Under the pieces are notes generated by a model. The model searched no databases. It had not been told where the DNA came from and was given only the letters and a program-made list of their open reading frames with translations. A stretch of 64,000 bases of DNA from Bradyrhizobium retamae (GTDB taxonomy: Bacteria; Pseudomonadota; Alphaproteobacteria; Rhizobiales; Xanthobacteraceae), in assembly GCF_001440415.1 (NCBI RefSeq), contig NZ_LLYA01000181.1:224822-288821 (forward strand), given 5' to 3'. How positions within the stretch are numbered: position 1 is the first letter of the stretch; the number at the start of each line of letters is the position of its first letter. A program made the translations under genes and the position numbers. Below, piece by piece: positions 8,652-16,430 of the stretch.

Positions 8652-9800
8652 TTACGTCCGATCGACCCGGACGACCCTGCCTTTTTCGATCGCGAGCGCC
8701 AGCCTGCCGTGCTTCAGCGCCAGCGCCGCTTCGCCGAATAATTCGCGGCGCCAGCCGTGCAGGGCAGCGACGTCGGCGTGGTCGTCGGCGGCGATCTGGT
8801 CGAGATCGTCGACGGTCGCGATCACCTTGCTGGCGACGGCGTGGCGCTCCGACGTCATCCGCAGCAGCACTTTCAGGAGCTCGACGGTCGCGGCGCCATT
8901 CGAACCGCCGCGCGGCTTTTCGATCTTCGGCAGCGTGGCGTGATCGCGGGCGAGGCCGCGCTGCACGGCCGCGATGATGTCGCTGCCCCATTTGGAGCGG
9001 TCAAAGCCCTTCGGCAACGAGCGCAGGCTGGCGAGTCGCTCGAGCGAGGTCGGGGCGTGGGTGGCGATGTCGCCGACTGCGTCGTCCTTCAGCACGCGTG
9101 ACCGCGGCACGTCGCGGCTTTGCGCTTCCTGCTCGCGCCAGGCCGCGACTTCCATCAGCACGGCAAGCTCCTTCGGCTTGCGGACCCTACTCTTGAGCCG
9201 CTCCCAGGCGCGCTCGGGGTGGAAATCGTAGGTCCTTGGCGAGGTCAGGACTTCCATCTCCTCGCTGACCCAGTCGCTGCGTCCGCGCTTCTTCAGGTCG
9301 GCATCGAGGGCGGCAAAGACGTCGCGCAAATGGGTGACGTCGGAGATCGCGTAATGCATCTGCTCCGGCGTCAGCGGCCGGCGCGACCAGTCGGTGAAGC
9401 GGTGGGTCTTGTCCGGTCGGTGGCCGGTGACGCGCTCGACGAGCTGGTCATAGGCGATGCTGTCGCCATAGCCCAGCACCATCGCCGCGACCTGCGTATC
9501 GAAGATCGGGTGCGGAATGGTGCCGGACTGGTGCCAGACGATTTCGATGTCCTGGCGGGCGGCGTGGAATACTTTCAGCACCGCCTCGTTCCCCATCAGG
9601 CCGAAGAACGGCTTGAGGTCGATGCCGGGCGCCAGCGTATCGATCACGACGGCTTCGTCTGCGCTTGCCATCTGCACGACGCAGAGCAGGGGGTAGTACG
9701 TCGTTTCCCGCAGGAACTCGGTATCGACTGTGATGACCTTGTGTTGGGCGAGCCGGGAGCAGGCGGCGGCGAGGTCGGAAGTGGTGGTAATCAGATCCAT
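8652..9800 (-). CDS. rnd: Ribonuclease D
   Basis: A 382-residue 3'-5' exoribonuclease used in tRNA 3'-end maturation. The DEDD-type exonuclease motifs are visible: VDTEF near residue 27, then VFHAARQDIEIVW, and YAISDVTHLRDVFAAL. A helical HRDC domain follows. The frame extends upstream to 9854, but MDLITTTSDLAAAC at 9800 is the normal start. It is single on the minus strand. About 530 bases separate it from the HigA gene; they contain a repeat and one tiny open frame (see those entries). Confidence 0.9.
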   Translation of the reverse strand: MDLITTTSDLAAACSRLAQHKVITVDTEFLRETTYYPLLCVVQMASADEAVVIDTLAPGIDLKPFFGLMGNEAVLKVFHAARQDIEIVWHQSGTIPHPIFDTQVAAMVLGYGDSIAYDQLVERVTGHRPDKTHRFTDWSRRPLTPEQMHYAISDVTHLRDVFAALDADLKKRGRSDWVSEEMEVLTSPRTYDFHPERAWERLKSRVRKPKELAVLMEVAAWREQEAQSRDVPRSRVLKDDAVGDIATHAPTSLERLASLRSLPKGFDRSKWGSDIIAAVQRGLARDHATLPKIEKPRGGSNGAATVELLKVLLRMTSERHAVASKVIATVDDLDQIAADDHADVAALHGWRRELFGEAALALKHGRLALAIEKGRVVRVDRT

Positions 9801-9959
9801 GAACAATCCATGACGCGTCGGACAGGCGTTCTGCCGAAAACGCTGATATGTCAAGGGTGTCGCGGAGGATTTGAGCCCTGCATTTGAGCCTGAGCACGGC
9901 TTTTTTGCGTCGGCTTGGGGGCTGGACCCGGAACGTCATCGCCTGGCTCGACGGGGCGA

Positions 9960-10037
9960 CCCAGTATTCCAGAGGCGCTGGTGATTAATCGAGAGGCCGC
10001 GACGTGCTGGATACCCGCCTTCGCGGTATGACGGTGC
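9960..10037. repeat. Palindromic REP-like element
   Basis: Contains CCAGTATTCCAGAGGCG and then GTGCTGGATACCCGCCTTCGCGG-TATGACGG. The second half folds on itself (CCCGCCTTCGCGG) and has the shape of the 'ctggat...cgcgg...atgac' repeats that litter bradyrhizobial intergenic space. A related element occurs at 63650-63755. Recognition is from memory. Confidence 0.5.
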
Positions 10038-10051
10038 TGCCTGGAAGTCGA

Positions 10052-10162
10052 TCACTCGTAGCGCACGTGCCGCGGCCGGCGCCGGCCGGACGGGATCGCG
10101 AGCACGACGAGGCAGAGCGCAATCATCACCATTCCCATAAGTTCGAAAGCAAAGGCGTCCAC
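10052..10162 (-). CDS. Possible 36-residue single-pass membrane protein
   Basis: A short open frame starting at GTG with GGGGGAG seven bases upstream. It encodes MDAFAFELMGMVMIALCLVV followed by LAIPSGRRRPRHVRYE: an acidic lead, one hydrophobic helix of about 18 residues and a basic tail, as expected for an N-out/C-in micropeptide. The ribosome site and topology argue for a real gene, but the frame is too short for composition tests. No function can be given. Confidence 0.45.
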   Translation of the reverse strand: MDAFAFELMGMVMIALCLVVLAIPSGRRRPRHVRYE

Positions 10163-10329
10163 AGCAATTCTCCCCCGATAAACCGATAGAATTGTGGGGA
10201 GTGCATTGAGCTTTTCTTAATTCCTGGAACCTGGGGCAAAGTGCGTCGGCGGATGGTGGATGGGCTCTTAAGGATCGGGGTTAACGGCAATAGCCGTCGT
10301 GCGAAGCCGCGACTGATCCTCATCGAAGT

Positions 10330-10638
10330 CTAGGCCGCTTTTGTGCGAATTGGCCCGATTTTCGCGAGGTCCCTGCCGATCTGTCGCTTCGCGATCTGAA
10401 CGTCGTAATCGGTCTGAAGATTCAGCCAGAGTTCGGGCGAGGTGCCGAAGACCTTCGACAGGCGTAGTGCGGTGTCTGCCGTTACGCCAGCTTCCTCATT
10501 CGACAATCGCTCGATGCGCGTCCGTGGAACGCCGCATGCCTTTGCCACCGCGCCGGGCGACAGCCCGAGCGGCAACAAGAACAAGAACTCCTCACGAAGA
10601 ACTTCTCCCGGATGCATGGGGGAAAGCTTCTTAGCCAT
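10330..10638 (-). CDS. higA: HigA-type antitoxin (Xre family), without partner toxin
   Basis: A 102-residue Xre helix-turn-helix protein with the HigA signature start MHPGEVLREEFL, the helix-turn-helix LSPGAVAKACGVPRTRIERL and the ending SPELWLNLQTDYDVQIAKR. HigA proteins neutralise a HigB ribonuclease and repress their own operon. The toxin gene normally lies just upstream; here that side has only about 100 bases, with a repeat remnant, before selO. It therefore looks solitary. Start at 10638 is the first ATG giving the family N-terminus. Confidence 0.8.
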   Translation of the reverse strand: MAKKLSPMHPGEVLREEFLFLLPLGLSPGAVAKACGVPRTRIERLSNEEAGVTADTALRLSKVFGTSPELWLNLQTDYDVQIAKRQIGRDLAKIGPIRTKAA

Positions 10639-10703
10639 GATAAGGTTCTCCTTTGGCGCGAAGGCCATGCCTGACTTCACGAGTGATAGTCAGTCAACTA
10701 TGC

Positions 10704-10721
10704 GCTTCGCTTGCAATGACG
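10704..10721. repeat. Remnant end of REP-like palindrome
   Basis: CGCTTCGCTTGCAATGACG matches, with one change, the right end of the complete element at 33483-33566. The left half is missing, so this is a solo end in the short gap between higA and selO. Confidence 0.5.
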
Positions 10722-10737
10722 TGGAAAGATCAGCGCC

Positions 10738-12210
10738 TCACGTCCCGCAAAACGTCCGCAGCACGCGCTGGTCGGGGAGCGGCGGCTCTGTGTAGGCCGC
10801 GAACTCCGGCTGATCATCGTACGGCTTTGACAGCACCGTCAGCAATTCCTCGAATGGCGCGTAGTCGTTATTCACGGCCGCTGCGATCACGGCTTCGACG
10901 CGGTGGTTGCGCGGGATGAAGGCGGGATTGACCGCGCGCATCGCGGCCTGACGCTCGGCGGCGGATTGCGGTTCGTCGGCGAGGCGCTGGCGCCAGCGTG
11001 CGGCCCACTCGTCGTAAGCGGCGGGATCGGTGAACTGATCGCGCGTCTTGTTCTCGGCGGGATCGCCGGCGGCATCGGTGAGGCGGCGGAACGTGAGGGT
11101 GAAGTCGGCCGTGTTCTTCGCCATGGAGTCGAGCAGATCCTGGATCAAGGCTTCGTCGCCGTCGCGCTCGGTGAACAGGCCGATCTTTTTGCGCAGGCCT
11201 GACTGATAGGCGGCGGTGAATTTGTCGGCAAATTCGCTGAGGATGGGTTGCGCCTGTTCGATCGCCTTGTCCTGGTCGTCGGAAAACAGCCGCAGCAGGC
11301 ATTCGGCGAGCCGCGTCAGATTCCACAGCGCGATGCGCGGCTGGTTGGCATAGGCGTAGCGGCCCATCTCGTCGATCGACGAGAACACCTGCGCGGGGTT
11401 GTATTCGTCCATGAACGCGCAGGGGCCGTAGTCGATGGTCTCGCCGGAGATCGAGGTGTTGTCGGTGTTCATCACGCCATGGATGAAGCCGACCAGAAGC
11501 CAGCGCGCGACGAGGTCGGCCTGGCGGGCGACGACGGCTTCGAGCAACGCGTGATAGGGACGCTCGGCTTTCGCGACATCGGGATAGTGTCGCGCGATGA
11601 CGTGGTCGGCGAGCGCTCGCACGCCGTCAGTGTCGCCGCGCGCAGCGAAAAACTGGAAGGTGCCGACACGGACATGGCTTGCGGCGACACGCGTGAGCAC
11701 CGCGCCGGGCAGCATGGTCTCGCGCATCACGTCCTCACCTGACATCACGGCGGCGAGCGAGCGGGTGGTGGGGATGCCGAGCGCAAACATCGCCTCGCTG
11801 ACGATATATTCGCGCAAGACCGGCCCAAGCGCGGCGCGGCCGTCACCCCGGCGCGAGAATGGCGTAGGCCCGCTACCCTTGAGCTGGATGTCGCGGCGGA
11901 CGCCGTCCTTGTCGATGACCTCGCCGAGCAGGATCGCCCGGCCGTCGCCGAGCTGGGGCACGAACTGGCCGAACTGGTGGCCGGCATAGGCCATCGCAAT
12001 CGGATCGGCGCCCTCAGGCAGGCGCTTTCCGGCGAGGATTTCCGCGCCTTCGGGGGTCTCCAGCACATCGGGATCGAGGCCGAGCTGGATGGCCAGGGCC
12101 CGGTTCAGCTTGATCAGCCGCGGGGCAGCGACCGGGGTAGGGGCGACGCGTGCGAAAAAGTTCGCCGGCAGGGCCGAATAGGTGTTCTGGAACGGGAAAT
12201 GAATGGTCAT
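10738..12210 (-). CDS. selO: Protein adenylyltransferase SelO (YdiU)
   Basis: 490 residues of the SelO pseudokinase family, which transfers AMP rather than phosphate to Ser/Thr/Tyr of target proteins, with a role in redox stress in other bacteria. Seen: the ATP-site stretch LKGSGPTPFSRRGDGRAALG, and the catalytic/metal segment GVMNTDNTSISGETIDYGPC followed by AFMDEYNP. The protein ends TFCGT, with the near-terminal Cys retained in bacterial SelO where some animal forms carry selenocysteine. It is monocistronic and divergent from aspS across 193 bases. Confidence 0.92.
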   Translation of the reverse strand: MTIHFPFQNTYSALPANFFARVAPTPVAAPRLIKLNRALAIQLGLDPDVLETPEGAEILAGKRLPEGADPIAMAYAGHQFGQFVPQLGDGRAILLGEVIDKDGVRRDIQLKGSGPTPFSRRGDGRAALGPVLREYIVSEAMFALGIPTTRSLAAVMSGEDVMRETMLPGAVLTRVAASHVRVGTFQFFAARGDTDGVRALADHVIARHYPDVAKAERPYHALLEAVVARQADLVARWLLVGFIHGVMNTDNTSISGETIDYGPCAFMDEYNPAQVFSSIDEMGRYAYANQPRIALWNLTRLAECLLRLFSDDQDKAIEQAQPILSEFADKFTAAYQSGLRKKIGLFTERDGDEALIQDLLDSMAKNTADFTLTFRRLTDAAGDPAENKTRDQFTDPAAYDEWAARWRQRLADEPQSAAERQAAMRAVNPAFIPRNHRVEAVIAAAVNNDYAPFEELLTVLSKPYDDQPEFAAYTEPPLPDQRVLRTFCGT

Positions 12211-12403
12211 GACCTAAAGATAGGCGCAGCCCCGGAATAGGCAAACGCTCCAGACGCCGGCCTGCCGAAATGGCCGTTTTTCAGCCGAAAACAGCCCCGC
12301 CATTGGTTGCCGCCCCCGGCTGCGTCGGGTAAACCCTCCGCAACTTCGGACTGGCTTTGGCCCCCCGATTCTCAACCTCCGACATCTGTTTTTTGGGACT
12401 TCC

Positions 12404-14179
12404 ATGCATCGCTACCGGTCACATACATGCGGCGCGCTCCGTGAGAGCGACATCGGGCAGATCGCCCGTCTTTCCGGCTGGTGCCATCGCATCCGCGACC
12501 ATGGCGGCGTGCTGTTCATCGATTTACGCGACCACTACGGCATCACCCAATGCGTCGCCGACCCGGACTCGCCGGCGTTCAAGGAAGTGGAAAAGTTCCG
12601 CTCGGAATGGGTGGTGCGGATCGATGGCAAGGTGCGCCGCCGTCCCGAGGGCACCGACAATCCGGAACTGCCGACCGGCAGGGTCGAGGTTTACGTCAGC
12701 GAGATCGAGGTACTGGGACCGGCCGGCGAACTGCCGCTGCCGGTGTTCGGCGAGCAGGAATATCCCGAAGACATCAGGCTCAAGTACCGCTTCCTCGACC
12801 TTCGTCGCGAGAAGCTGCACCAGAACATCATGACCCGCGGCGCGATCGTCGATTCCATGCGCCGGCGGATGAAGGAGCAGGGGTTCTTCGAGTTCCAGAC
12901 CCCGATCCTGACCGCGTCCTCGCCGGAAGGCGCGCGCGACTTCCTGGTGCCGTCGCGCATTCATCCGGGCAAGTTCTATGCGCTGCCGCAGGCGCCGCAG
13001 CAGTATAAGCAGCTCCTCATGATGAGCGGCTTCGACCGCTACTTCCAGATCGCGCCGTGCTTCCGCGACGAGGACCCGCGCGCCGATCGCCTGCCGGGCG
13101 AGTTTTATCAGCTCGATGTCGAGATGAGCTTCGTCACGCAGGAGGACGTGTTTGCGGCGATGGAGCCGGTTGTCACCGGCGTGTTCGAGGAGTTTGCCAA
13201 GGGCAAGCCGGTCACCAAAGGCTGGCCGCGGATTCCGTTTGCGGAAGCCTTACGCAAATACGGCACCGACAAGCCGGACCTGCGCAACCCGATTGTGATG
13301 CAGGATGTGTCCGAGCATTTCCGCGGCTCCGGCTTCAAGGTGTTCGCGCGGATGCTGGAAGATCCCAAAAACCAGGTCTGGGCGATCCCCGGCGTGGGCG
13401 GCGGATCACGCGCGTTCTGCGATCGCATGAACTCGTGGGCGCAGGGTGAAGGCCAGCCCGGCCTCGGCTACATCATGTGGCGCGAGGGCGGCGAGGGCGC
13501 GGGTCCGCTCGCCAACAACATCGGCGCGGAGCGCACCGCGGCGATCCGCGCGCAGTTGGGATTGAAGGAAGGCGATGCTGCCTTCTTCGTCGCCGGCGAC
13601 CCGGAAAAATTCTGGAAGTTCTCAGGCCTGGCCCGCACGAAGGTGGCCGAGGAATTGAACCTGATCGACAAGGACCGGTTCGAGCTCGCCTGGATCGTCG
13701 ACTTCCCGATGTACGAGTACAACGAGGAAGACAAGAAGGTCGACTTCTCGCATAACCCGTTCTCGATGCCGCAAGGTGGACTGGACGCGCTCAACGGGCA
13801 GGACCCGCTGACCATCAAGGCGTTCCAGTACGACATCACCTGCAACGGCTACGAGATTGCCTCCGGCGGCATCCGCAACCACAAGCCGGAAGCCATGGTG
13901 AAGGCGTTCGAGATCGCGGGCTATGGCGAGAAGGACGTCGTCGAGCGTTTCGGCGGCATGTATCGCGCATTCCAGTACGGCGCGCCGCCGCATGGCGGCA
14001 TGGCGGCCGGCGTCGACCGCATCGTGATGCTGCTGTGCGGCACCACGAACCTGCGCGAAATCTCGCTGTTCCCGATGAACCAGCAGGCCGTCGACCTCTT
14101 GATGGGCGCGCCGTCGGAAGTCACGACCAAGCAGCTCCGCGAGCTCCACATCCGGCTCAACCTGCCGGACAAGGGGTAG
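12404..14179 (+). CDS. aspS: Aspartyl-tRNA synthetase, probably non-discriminating
   Basis: 591 residues, class II synthetase of bacterial type with an N-terminal OB-fold, a catalytic core and a GAD insertion. Motif 2 is CFRDEDPRADRLPGEFYQLD and motif 3 is GMAAGVDRIVMLLCG. In the anticodon-binding domain RIRDHGG carries His33 where discriminating enzymes such as E. coli have Leu. By analogy with the known non-discriminating forms it may also charge tRNA-Asn, to be amidated by GatCAB; this is inference. Start ATG gives the usual MHRYRSHTCGALR. Confidence 0.95.
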   Translation: MHRYRSHTCGALRESDIGQIARLSGWCHRIRDHGGVLFIDLRDHYGITQCVADPDSPAFKEVEKFRSEWVVRIDGKVRRRPEGTDNPELPTGRVEVYVSEIEVLGPAGELPLPVFGEQEYPEDIRLKYRFLDLRREKLHQNIMTRGAIVDSMRRRMKEQGFFEFQTPILTASSPEGARDFLVPSRIHPGKFYALPQAPQQYKQLLMMSGFDRYFQIAPCFRDEDPRADRLPGEFYQLDVEMSFVTQEDVFAAMEPVVTGVFEEFAKGKPVTKGWPRIPFAEALRKYGTDKPDLRNPIVMQDVSEHFRGSGFKVFARMLEDPKNQVWAIPGVGGGSRAFCDRMNSWAQGEGQPGLGYIMWREGGEGAGPLANNIGAERTAAIRAQLGLKEGDAAFFVAGDPEKFWKFSGLARTKVAEELNLIDKDRFELAWIVDFPMYEYNEEDKKVDFSHNPFSMPQGGLDALNGQDPLTIKAFQYDITCNGYEIASGGIRNHKPEAMVKAFEIAGYGEKDVVERFGGMYRAFQYGAPPHGGMAAGVDRIVMLLCGTTNLREISLFPMNQQAVDLLMGAPSEVTTKQLRELHIRLNLPDKG

Positions 14180-14191
14180 GCACGCGACGGC

Positions 14192-16174
14192 TCAAAGCGC
14201 CGTCGCGGCCTCCAGCCGAAACTGCGACAAGGCAATGAGCGGATCGGTCTGAAGCAGATGGAATAGCTGAATAGCCGGTACCTTGCCGAGCGGCGTAAGC
14301 TTGATCGTGAGGGTTGTCCCCGGCGTCTCGATGAAGCGCGCCAGCGAATCCACCACCGCCTCTGCATCGGGATTACTGGCCGCTGTTTTGGCGCCGCTGT
14401 CCCTGACGTCCTTGACGATCGCCAGCCGCGCCGCGTCGCGGCTGATATTCTGCATCCGGGCATAGTGGGCGACCGCGCGATCAACGACACCGAGATCGCG
14501 CACCGTGAGCTCGATTCCGCCGGCCTCGATTTGCGTCGCCATGGCGGCTGCCTGAAGCGGATTGATCGAGAAAACCTCGCGCGGCACGTTTGCGAGCGAA
14601 ATTCTTGCCGACGCTTTCAGCATGCCGCCAAGCTCGACCGTTGCCGGCTCCACCACGAATGAGCGTGATGCTTCGGTCCACACCGTGCCGAGATCGAGAT
14701 CGAGCGCCAACTTGTCGAGGCCCGTGGCAATCAGCATTCGCTGTCCGGGATGCGTCGTGTCGAGGGGACCGGACATCTTCGCGATCAGCCGTGCCTTGCT
14801 CGGAATCGGTCCGACGAACTGCCCCCAATCCAAGCGGACGAGGTCAACGTTGATCGGCTTGCCGGTGTTCTTGTAAGGAGCAGCGAAGCCCTTGAGTTCG
14901 GCACCCTCGAGCAGGGCGATCATGCCGAGCGCCTGGTCGGGCGGCGGCGGTTGCGCCGGATTTGAGAACAGCGCGGTCATGCGCAACAGGCCGGCGACAT
15001 CCACCCCCTTGAGAGCAAAGCGGTCGAGCTTGATCGGACCCTGCGGCGAACGGCCGTCAAAACCCTCGACTGCGAATTCGCCCGTCTTTCCGTTCTCCAG
15101 ATTGAAGCGCAGCGACGCGAGCTTGAAGCCGCCCTCCGGCATATCCATCGAAAGGCCACGTATCTCGGCGTTTCCGATGCGCACGCCCTCGTAGATTTTG
15201 GCGGCCCGTTCCATCATTTCGCGCGCCTGCGCCGGCGTGGGCTGGGCCGTGCCGGACGGTATCGTTGCCAGCAGCGCAGCCAACTGCAGCCGCGAGGGCC
15301 GCGCCCCGATATCGTCGGCCGTCAGTCCCTCGATACGCACCACCGGACCTTGCCCCGACGTGATCGTATAGGCGCCGGCGCTAATCTGCCGGTAGACGCG
15401 GTAGTACTGGTCGTCATTGGCGCGCTGTGGATCGAGGATGACTGCGGCGGCTAGCGTATCGACGTCCTGCGCAGCGAGATTGGCCAGGTCTCCGGTCACC
15501 TTCTCGGGCTTGCCCTTCGGTTGCGAGGTCGCTGTGAACGTCATTCGATCGATCGTAGCAGCGGCGATCTTGCCGGCCTTGATGTCGCGCAGCGCAAGAT
15601 TGGAATAGGCGAATTCTCCGTTCCCCAGCGCCAGGTTTCCGGAGTTCATGGTGCCGGCAATACTGGGTGCGGTGATCGAGGAGGCGGTGAGTGCACCAAA
15701 CTGTTCGATAAGCAATCGATACAGGTCTATCGTCGACGAGGACGCCGGTGGCCGCGGCAGGCTTGCCGGACCGGAAAAATCCTTCGCCGCGATCCGCGGC
15801 ACCTTGTAGGTGACTTGCCAATCTGCTCCTGCCGGCATGCTGGCATTGATTTCGAGGTCGATCGCCTCGATCGCATCGGCCGAGAAGCGCGTCGCATCCG
15901 GCTGACCGACGCCGGAGGCTGTGATGCCGGCAACCTTCACGCGAACTGGGGGCTGCGATGCCGACTCGGTGGCGATATCGTCAATCCTGAGCGTTCGGCT
16001 CTTCAGGTCGAACGAGACCTTGCCGTGGGTGGCTTTGCCGCCGCTGGCTCTGATCTGCTCGAACGCGGCCTCGACCTCGCCCTTGATTCGATGCTGGGTG
16101 TAGTACTCGAAGCCGAAGAAGCCGCCCACCGCGATCACGACCGCGGCGACCAGACCCAGCAATATCTTTACCAT
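14192..16174 (-). CDS. Large membrane-anchored protein of unknown function
   Basis: 660 residues, not recognised. An N-terminal hydrophobic helix (about residues 3-20, VKILLGLVAAVVIAVGGFFG) anchors a long periplasmic region of alternating short strands and repeating phrases such as 'GKIAAATIDRMTF', 'NAEIRGLSMDMPEGGFKLAS' and 'LDRFALKGVDVAGL'. The pattern resembles repeat-beta proteins of the AsmA/DUF945 kind, but I cannot assign it. ATG at 16174 is chosen over 16219 because GGAG lies eight bases upstream. It ends 12 bases from aspS (convergent) and is divergent from maeB. Confidence 0.7.
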   Translation of the reverse strand: MVKILLGLVAAVVIAVGGFFGFEYYTQHRIKGEVEAAFEQIRASGGKATHGKVSFDLKSRTLRIDDIATESASQPPVRVKVAGITASGVGQPDATRFSADAIEAIDLEINASMPAGADWQVTYKVPRIAAKDFSGPASLPRPPASSSTIDLYRLLIEQFGALTASSITAPSIAGTMNSGNLALGNGEFAYSNLALRDIKAGKIAAATIDRMTFTATSQPKGKPEKVTGDLANLAAQDVDTLAAAVILDPQRANDDQYYRVYRQISAGAYTITSGQGPVVRIEGLTADDIGARPSRLQLAALLATIPSGTAQPTPAQAREMMERAAKIYEGVRIGNAEIRGLSMDMPEGGFKLASLRFNLENGKTGEFAVEGFDGRSPQGPIKLDRFALKGVDVAGLLRMTALFSNPAQPPPPDQALGMIALLEGAELKGFAAPYKNTGKPINVDLVRLDWGQFVGPIPSKARLIAKMSGPLDTTHPGQRMLIATGLDKLALDLDLGTVWTEASRSFVVEPATVELGGMLKASARISLANVPREVFSINPLQAAAMATQIEAGGIELTVRDLGVVDRAVAHYARMQNISRDAARLAIVKDVRDSGAKTAASNPDAEAVVDSLARFIETPGTTLTIKLTPLGKVPAIQLFHLLQTDPLIALSQFRLEAATAL

Positions 16175-16430
16175 TAGTTGTGCTCCGGACACCGACGTTG
16201 CAGGAGGCAAATTTGCCATATTGTCGGCTAGGGGGGATGGGGTAGGGAGACGAATATGCTACCGGATTTGCCGCTCTTCGTCGATGAGCCCCTGTTGACG
16301 GCGGCGTTCTCGGATGTTGCATCCAAGTGGTCGCCCGTGCTTCACATCCCCCTCATTTTGCCGGCAAACTGACCCTGATCTGGAAGTATCAATAAGACAA
16401 GAGTTCGGGACCGGAAACGCGGGAGCCTAC

